Notes under the pieces: generated by a model
What the model was told of the DNA's origin: nothing
Database searches by the model: none
What the model saw: the letters and a program-made list of their open reading frames with translations, nothing else
In this document: positions 6,449-11,046 of the stretch, piece by piece
Layout: each line of letters opens with the position of its first letter
How positions within the stretch are numbered: position 1 is the stretch's first letter
Program-made: the position numbers and the translations under genes
Origin: Candidatus Saccharimonadia bacterium
GTDB taxonomy: Bacteria > Patescibacteriota > Saccharimonadia > Saccharimonadales > Saccharimonadaceae
Length of the DNA stretch: 11,046 bases
NCBI GenBank assembly: GCA_023259925.1
Contig: JALRDS010000055.1
Location: 1-11,046, forward strand
Reading direction: 5' to 3'

Positions 6449-6888
6449 GATGGTAAAAGCCTCGCTAGCGTAGGAATGTTCGTCTGGATTTTATCTTTAT
6501 ATACCAACGAGTATGCGTTCTTCGGCGTACGCAGCACTACCCCCCCACCTTGGCTGATATTTGAAGAGAACGAACAAAAAAGATGCTCATCTATCTCCGA
6601 CCTTAGCCACTTGGTAATACGATTCCGCCATTCAAATGTAGCCATTGATCCAGTGCTAACGTGCACCTGTTTAGCGCTCGATTTTATAGCGGTGAGTTGC
6701 TTCACTAAAGTGTTTGCTACGGTACTATCCAACTCATGCACACCATTCACATCTAGTAGCTCCTGGGTCGAGATACTTAGGGATGACTGAACATTCGATC
6801 CTTTACGCAGCTCAGCTGCCATTTGCTCAATTTCCCACATGGTAGTCGTTAAGTGGTCAATTGATTGTATGCTACTAGGAATAATCAC
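6445..6888 (-). CDS. atpH: F-type ATPase delta-like subunit (peripheral stalk), reduced
   Basis: 147 residues against about 175-180 for bacterial delta. The C-terminal third, with EIDEHLFCSF (98-107) followed by ISQGGGVVLRTPKNAYSLVY (111-130) and a final helix, matches the layout of the delta/OSCP C-terminal beta segment (substrate: the top of the b dimer). The N-terminal helical bundle that normally grips the alpha N-terminus is short and not recognisable by motif. Identity rests on the C-terminal pattern and on the exact gene position between b-like and alpha. The reduction matches the missing N-terminal helix of alpha. Start is GTG at 6888, inside the b-like stop (GTGA overlap), with AAGGA six bases upstream. 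An E-type stalk subunit is a less likely alternative. Confidence 0.65.
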   Translation of the reverse strand: MIIPSSIQSIDHLTTTMWEIEQMAAELRKGSNVQSSLSISTQELLDVNGVHELDSTVANTLVKQLTAIKSSAKQVHVSTGSMATFEWRNRITKWLRSEIDEHLFCSFSSNISQGGGVVLRTPKNAYSLVYKDKIQTNIPTLARLLPS

Positions 6889-7487
6889 AGAATATCCTTT
6901 TTGATCGCCTCTTTATGCTTACCAAGCCAGTTTATTACGACCGGTGCTTGAGCTGCCATATCTTCATTACCGTCAAAGACCTCCGACATATATTGTGTTA
7001 CCACTGAAGCCATATTTGATTCAAACAACTCCAATCGTCGCTTCTTCTCGGCGGCAATCGTCGATTCAAGCTGGCTATTCATACGTTGCGCATTTTCTTC
7101 GAATACCTTAGCGGACTGGGAAACCGACCTTGCTATCGTAGCCGCTGCCTCAGCAGTAATCTTTTGCTGATTATCAAAAATTATAGCGGACGTTTTTGAA
7201 AATTGATCTTCTAATTCAGAATACATCTTCTGCTGAAAAGACATTAATTTCTCATCAAAATGGTTTAGCGTATCGCTCGATGATACCTGCAACTTATCCA
7301 GCGCTTCATTTCGCAACTTATCTAACTCTTCTTCTTTTAATATGTCTGCGGTCGAGACATCGAGATGATAATGCGGAGTCACTTTTCGCCCGCTCGGTGT
7401 TCGAAGCGCCCTTAATATAACGATGACACACGCCACATTTACCGCCGTGAGCGCAGCAATTACCACTATCCATACTCCACTATCCAT
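6885..7487 (-). CDS. atpF: F-type ATPase b-like stator subunit: N-terminal anchor plus long helix
   Basis: 200 residues. One transmembrane segment at the very N-terminus (about 5-27), a short polar linker with a proline (31-47), then an almost continuous predicted helix (48 to about 165) rich in E, K, Q and A, and a C-terminal region ending in a charged tail. This is the architecture of ATP synthase b, which ties delta to the membrane. The typical alanine-rich b sequence repeats are not seen and it is about 40 residues longer than E. coli b, so identity rests on architecture and on its place directly before delta and alpha. A clear AGGAG ribosome site, which overlaps the stop of the preceding gene, lies five bases before the ATG at 7487. 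It overlaps delta by four bases. A different coiled-coil anchor protein is possible. Confidence 0.65.
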   Translation of the reverse strand: MDSGVWIVVIAALTAVNVACVIVILRALRTPSGRKVTPHYHLDVSTADILKEEELDKLRNEALDKLQVSSSDTLNHFDEKLMSFQQKMYSELEDQFSKTSAIIFDNQQKITAEAAATIARSVSQSAKVFEENAQRMNSQLESTIAAEKKRRLELFESNMASVVTQYMSEVFDGNEDMAAQAPVVINWLGKHKEAIKKDIL

Positions 7488-7495
7488 ATATTCTC

Positions 7496-8341
7496 CTACA
7501 TTACCAATACTGTATATATAATTGCTAGCATTGCTACTAATATTCCAAACGTAATAACCAACACCTGAAATAACCCAGCGTGCACCGCTTTTGCGGCAAG
7601 TGGATTGCGCCCTATCGAAGTAATACTAGAGCGAACTGCACTTACCAATATGAGCGCAATTGATAGCGTGCCAATAAGAAGCACTGCCAGCGCAATAACA
7701 ATTCGTATAAAAGATACCTCTTTTCGCGCAATGGCATTTGCAAAGTTAACGATGTACGCAGGGAGTATTGCGGTATCCTTGTTGAAATCATACTGTACTA
7801 CTCCCACTTGAACTGGCAGTAGGCCAACGCGAACCGTTTTATTCGTACCGTCTTTAGTTTTTACAGACTGAGTTGTTACTGCCTGCGCTGCACTAAAATT
7901 AGCCTGTGCTGTACCAAAGATATACCCACTTCGATCAGTAGACATACCCACGCCATTGATTGGCGATATAGTTAGCTTGTCTCCGGAAGTAATCTGACCA
8001 TTTATATCACTGACTAGTGCCAGCGTCCTTCCTCCAGTTGCCACTTGCACCTCGGCACCCGAATCATCGGAGAGTTCAAGCACTGCATCTTCTGTTACCA
8101 CACCAACCATATTACTCGTGTTGGACAATGTTGCCTTTTCTACCGAAATCCCATCAGCAGCTGTTGCAACGACGGTGCCAAGGGCCAGGTCATCCTCGGC
8201 CAAGAAACCTTGAGAGAACGATGATTCTGCCGCACTCACCCAAGACCCTATTGAGAGTGCTAATACACATGCGAGACCGGCGCTAATCACCACGATCCTT
8301 TTTGCAACCAAGATATGTTTGTTTATGCCACCCATTTCCAT
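7496..8341 (-). CDS. Secreted-domain membrane protein with a c-subunit-like C-terminal hairpin
   Basis: 281 residues, in the operon position where the c subunit is expected. Residues 9-38 form a signal peptide (basic start, hydrophobic 16-32, SWVSA-A cleavage at about 37). Residues 45-150 form an outside beta-rich domain that resembles a domain in the upstream surface protein, with GDKLTISPINGVG (120-132) and GYIFGTAQANF (139-149). Two transmembrane helices follow (about 211-235 and 256-280), linked by a basic loop with SIGRNPLAAK (242-251). This loop matches the polar loop of F-type c subunits (ARQP/GRNP), and a gapless alignment to E. coli c puts F265 at the place of ion-binding Asp61; no D or E occurs in either helix, and the glycine motif of c helix 1 is missing. 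Topology (outside-in-out, loop in cytoplasm) is that of c. The longer frame to TTG at 8362 is rejected: ATG at 8341 has GAGGG nine bases upstream. Relationship to c is inferred from pattern; function unknown. Confidence 0.8.
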   Translation of the reverse strand: MEMGGINKHILVAKRIVVISAGLACVLALSIGSWVSAAESSFSQGFLAEDDLALGTVVATAADGISVEKATLSNTSNMVGVVTEDAVLELSDDSGAEVQVATGGRTLALVSDINGQITSGDKLTISPINGVGMSTDRSGYIFGTAQANFSAAQAVTTQSVKTKDGTNKTVRVGLLPVQVGVVQYDFNKDTAILPAYIVNFANAIARKEVSFIRIVIALAVLLIGTLSIALILVSAVRSSITSIGRNPLAAKAVHAGLFQVLVITFGILVAMLAIIYTVLVM

Positions 8342-8349
8342 TTTCCTAT

Positions 8350-8358
8350 GCCCTCTAC
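8350..8358 (-). promoter_or_regulatory. Ribosome binding site that decides the start of the c-like gene
   Basis: GAGGG (8350-8356 region on the minus strand, overlapping the surface-protein stop codon at 8355-8357) lies about nine bases before ATG 8341. A further AGGA is found closer in. The in-frame TTG at 8362 lies before this site and has none of its own, which favours 8341. Confidence 0.55.
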
Positions 8359-11046
8359 TCAACTATAAAGTAGTCAAATACATATTCCGTGTTAGGTTCA
8401 AGTACGTCTTTCGTATTGAGTGAGACCCCCTGATTTGTTGCGTTTGCTTTATATACCCCGATGGAGGCAGCCGATTCGTTACTTGCACTAATAACCACTC
8501 TTGGTTCCCCGGTGTAAGACTGACTAAAGACTATGCTTGCTAGCTCGCCGACTGATGGCGATGACCCTGTGGTAATCGTAATAGATCCCGCTGTATCGTT
8601 TCCGTCAATTACAACACTCCCTCCGCCTGCGGCAACTTCTGCAGCAACCTGCGGCTGACCGCCTGCTGTAATGATATGCCCATTTACCGCTATCGAGTTA
8701 ACTGTTGTTAGCCCGTTCACTAACAAGTTTCCTGTAACTTCAACGTCTGTCACCGTAAGCTGGTTTAGTGTTGTTTCGCCAGATACGTTCAGCTCCCCAA
8801 ATGTTGCCGCACTACTCTGTAGCATCTCTGCATCTGTTGGCTCGTAGTACCCTAGGTGAACAAATACTTCGATACTTCCTGTTCCAATGCCATCGAACGC
8901 TTCAACCGCTGTACCCACTACCATTCCAGCAGACGTCGCTTTCTTACCGACACCAGCAACACTTGATATCGTAATCTTATCCCCTACTGCAATTGCGCCA
9001 CCTTCGCCATTTACCTTTGCTGGAACACGACCACTGAGTGCGATTGGATAGCCATCTGGTACTTGAGCGGTACCGATTGTCTGCGCCGGAGCAGTCGATA
9101 CGACACCCATTAAGCTACCTTCTTTTGCAGCTGTTGCCCGACTGACGCTCGTTGCTGCAGTACCCGCAGCCATAACGAGCTCGCCCGGTTCCAAGCTATC
9201 AGAAGAGTTATACGCCTCAGCTAAGTCGGAGTTATTCGTTGCACATGAACCACTTATCAGGATACCGCTAACAAAGTTGAATGATCCTAATGCCTGATTA
9301 CCGCTACCGCAACTCAAGCTGAGTCCGTTTGAACCGTTCACCTTATAGCCACTTGCATTAATGTTACCGCCCACATTCAGGGCCGTGCCCCCTTGTGAGG
9401 TAGTCGTATTCACAAGAACACTCGAGCTGTTACGGTCTACGCGCAGTAACGAGCTAGCGCCACTTGCGTTATAAAAATCAACATACTGGTTGGTCTTAAA
9501 GGCGATATTACCACTATTATCTATAGAAAGTCGTTCAGAATTATTGGTAATAACACTCAGGGCGTAGCTATCCTTTGTTCCAAGAATCGCATTTGCGTTA
9601 AAGTTGTTTCCACCGTTCACGAATGTTGCTGCTGCGCCGCCCCCTTGCACCAGGTCTACATACGCTCCACCGTTCTCTGAAACCTTAAACTTTCGATCTG
9701 TTTGGTCATAGTAAATTCGACCAGTTGAGGCAGTGCCGGCTCCACCAGATCCAGATACCGATAGGCCGGGTGCCGCACTAGCTCGGACTTGCAATCCAGA
9801 ACCACCACCATTATTTAACCCGCCGCCAATATCCAACGTTACTTGCGGCGCCGTGCCAACAGTGAGTCCAATACCAACCCTACCTCCTATTGCACCGGTG
9901 GTAGTTGTATCAACAACCAAGCTATTAATATACTGTGCCGGGTCACCTGTGTTTTGTGTTCGTACTGTAAATTTACTCGTTGATGAACCTGAGTTTGACA
10001 ACACGCTTACATCACCGCCAGCCTGAATGTTGATGCGACTGATATTGTTGGTAACAATATCAAGCGCTGCATTTGAACTTAATCCGAGTACAGGATTGGT
10101 GATTGTAGCATCGTAACTCGTCGCAATACGAGTGGTTGCTGTGGTGCCATTTGCGTCGGTGTAATTATTGCCACCGTTAGCATACCCGCCGCTTCCGCCG
10201 CCGCTTCCGCTACAGCCCTGGAAAACTATGGTGGATCCATTATATCCAACGCAGTTACCACTCTGGCCCGTAACATCAAGCTTCTGAATCTTACCGGTGC
10301 TATCAGTGTACAAGACTCCCATGCCTGAGCCACCCACCTTAACTGATCCGTTAGGCACTATTGTAACGTTCTGCAAAGTAACTGTGCCGGCAGCACCAGT
10401 AAGTACAGTAGTGGCGGCAGATCCGTTGTTCACCGCTATACCGCTCGTGCCGGCACTGAAGCTTGATGAGCTCGTTGCACCGGTTACTGTCAACGTGCCA
10501 CCGACAGATGCATTATTTGTTACCTGCAAAGCAGTGCCTGCGCCAGTAAATGAAACGGCACCAGTGAACGATTGGCTTGCATCTAGCAGTGCTACATTCG
10601 CACTCAAGCGTGTATCTGCTAGTGTACCTGTCAGGTTACCTGCATTGAGGTAGTACGCAGCTGACTGGCCGTTGAGTTGTGCTGCGTTTACGCTAGTGAG
10701 TGCTGAGCCGTTACCAGAGAGGTTTGTGGCGGAAAGATCGCCTGCAACTGTTACCGTACCTGCAGATTGACTGAGTAATGAATCAGTTAGCGTGTAGCCG
10801 CTGCCGTTAAATACAGCTATCGTACCAGCTGTACCGCTGCCGCCAATTGCACCGCCGCCGCCAGATCCAACACAGTTACCAGCAGTAGTACAGACACTAT
10901 TACCTCCCTGCTGGAGGTTGCCAGTGAAGTTGACTGTTGCCGCATCTTTAAGTGCTACATTCGCACTCAAGCGTGTATCTGCTAGTGTACCTGTCAGGTT
11001 ACCTGCATTGAGGTAGTACGCAGCTGACTGGCCGTTGAGTTGTGCT
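8355..11046 (-). CDS. Large fibrous surface protein, tail-fibre/adhesin-like (5' end outside the window)
   Basis: The open frame runs through the right edge without a start; 897 residues are visible. It is rich in G, S, T, N, A and V and poor in K and in hydrophobic stretches, as expected for extracellular beta-fibres. The N-terminal visible part has repeats of the type QLNGQSAAYYLNAGNLTGTL, glycine/serine hinges, and SVCTTAGNC cysteine pairs. The middle has SGRIYYDQTDRKFKVSENGG and several NN-x-R-x-x-I-x-x-x-G motifs typical of tail-fibre-like proteins. Then comes a conserved domain (about 8845-9230) with SDLAEAY, LMGVVSTAP, ALSGRVPAKV and GDKITISS, followed by beta repeats and a final domain from INGHII-like VNGHIITAGG to the C-terminus FDYFIVE. 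No membrane anchor is seen at the C-terminus; a signal sequence would lie outside the window. It is directly coupled to the c-like gene, whose outside domain resembles its own, so both are probably parts of one surface assembly. Confidence 0.88.
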   Translation of the reverse strand, partial: AQLNGQSAAYYLNAGNLTGTLADTRLSANVALKDAATVNFTGNLQQGGNSVCTTAGNCVGSGGGGAIGGSGTAGTIAVFNGSGYTLTDSLLSQSAGTVTVAGDLSATNLSGNGSALTSVNAAQLNGQSAAYYLNAGNLTGTLADTRLSANVALLDASQSFTGAVSFTGAGTALQVTNNASVGGTLTVTGATSSSSFSAGTSGIAVNNGSAATTVLTGAAGTVTLQNVTIVPNGSVKVGGSGMGVLYTDSTGKIQKLDVTGQSGNCVGYNGSTIVFQGCSGSGGGSGGYANGGNNYTDANGTTATTRIATSYDATITNPVLGLSSNAALDIVTNNISRINIQAGGDVSVLSNSGSSTSKFTVRTQNTGDPAQYINSLVVDTTTTGAIGGRVGIGLTVGTAPQVTLDIGGGLNNGGGSGLQVRASAAPGLSVSGSGGAGTASTGRIYYDQTDRKFKVSENGGAYVDLVQGGGAAATFVNGGNNFNANAILGTKDSYALSVITNNSERLSIDNSGNIAFKTNQYVDFYNASGASSLLRVDRNSSSVLVNTTTSQGGTALNVGGNINASGYKVNGSNGLSLSCGSGNQALGSFNFVSGILISGSCATNNSDLAEAYNSSDSLEPGELVMAAGTAATSVSRATAAKEGSLMGVVSTAPAQTIGTAQVPDGYPIALSGRVPAKVNGEGGAIAVGDKITISSVAGVGKKATSAGMVVGTAVEAFDGIGTGSIEVFVHLGYYEPTDAEMLQSSAATFGELNVSGETTLNQLTVTDVEVTGNLLVNGLTTVNSIAVNGHIITAGGQPQVAAEVAAGGGSVVIDGNDTAGSITITTGSSPSVGELASIVFSQSYTGEPRVVISASNESAASIGVYKANATNQGVSLNTKDVLEPNTEYVFDYFIVE
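8845..9230 (-). other. Domain shared by the surface protein and the c-like membrane protein
   Basis: Protein-level similarity with 7892-8209. Aligned by eye, LMGVVSTAP matches MVGVVTEDA; GDKITISSVAGVG matches GDKLTISPINGVG; MVVGTAVEAF matches YIFGTAQANF, with similar spacing between blocks. The type is frequent in CPR surface proteins (pattern AL-GR-P-V, GD-T-S, G-A-G-A). Seen directly; homology is inferred without a statistical test. Confidence 0.65.
10588..10683 (-). repeat. 96-bp perfect direct repeat, copy in the surface gene interior
   Basis: Identical base for base to 10951-11046 and offset by 363 bp, that is 121 codons, so it stays in frame. It encodes a tail-fibre-type module (QLNGQSAAYYLNAGNLTGTLADTR region). 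The neighbouring sequence diverges on the side seen. Confidence 0.97.
10951..11046 (-). repeat. 96-bp perfect direct repeat, copy at the right edge
   Basis: Second copy of the 10588-10683 repeat. It is cut by the window edge, so the identical stretch may be longer. Perfect nucleotide identity in a coding repeat suggests recent duplication or ongoing gene conversion. Confidence 0.97.

Noticed and set aside
8342..8362. N-terminal extension of the c-like protein from TTG 8362
   Set aside because: No ribosome site before it, and a good one lies just upstream of ATG 8341.
10297..10653. Plus-strand 118-codon frame and other frames opposite the surface gene
   Set aside because: Proline-rich products reflect the antisense of a glycine-, serine- and valine-rich gene; no ribosome sites or domains.
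10968..10970. Start of the surface protein at TTG 10970
   Set aside because: The frame continues open to the window edge through a repeat that is also found internally, so this codon is an internal leucine.
1..11046. CRISPR array, insertion sequence or prophage
   Set aside because: No short spaced repeats, transposase or phage structural/replication genes are seen; the tail-fibre-like gene sits in an F1-like operon and is better read as a CPR surface protein.

Overview
The window most likely comes from a member of the Candidate Phyla Radiation (Patescibacteria), probably a Saccharibacteria-type organism. The evidence is the CPR-style fibrous surface protein, the reduced ATP-synthase-type subunits, a 23S rRNA gene standing apart from any 16S gene, and TGA used as a true stop in at least five genes, which excludes the UGA-glycine code of Gracilibacteria/Absconditabacteria. 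This placement rests on gene character only, without a database search. All recognised genes lie on the minus strand, so the window is transcribed from right to left.

Layout in transcription order. (1) From the right edge to 8355: the C-terminal ~897 residues of a large fibrous surface protein built of tail-fibre-like modules, with a 96-bp perfect direct repeat. (2) 8341-7496: a secreted/membrane protein with a signal peptide, an outside domain resembling one in the surface protein, and a C-terminal two-helix hairpin that looks like an F-type c subunit but has no ion-binding carboxylate. (3) 7487-2672: six tightly packed genes for subunits resembling b, delta, alpha, gamma, beta and epsilon of F1Fo ATP synthase, joined by 1- to 4-base stop/start overlaps (8 bases between b-like and the preceding gene's stop). 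(4) 2593-2078: a small single-pass membrane protein with its own promoter candidate, followed by a strong terminator at 2026-2059. (5) 2016-1090: a diacylglycerol/YegS-type lipid kinase, possibly leaderless. (6) 1043-702: a good promoter with an AT-rich UP-like element and a structured leader. (7) 701-1: the 5' part of 23S rRNA with expansion hairpins.

The main point is the cluster from the right edge to 2672. It has a full set of F1 and stator-like genes, but no a subunit and no canonical c subunit is visible. In their place are a fibrous surface protein and a c-like hairpin carrying an extracellular domain related to that surface protein. Beta keeps the P-loop and the catalytic glutamate but has changed several adenine-site and rotor-contact motifs; alpha keeps its P-loop and arginine finger; epsilon lacks its inhibitory C-terminal domain; alpha and delta are both shortened at the ends that normally dock to each other. 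My reading is a dedicated F1-like ATPase coupled to a cell-surface structure rather than to ion flow, analogous in concept to the F1-like type 2/3 ATPases of Mollicutes. That function is inference. Whether the genome also carries a normal ATP synthase cannot be seen here.
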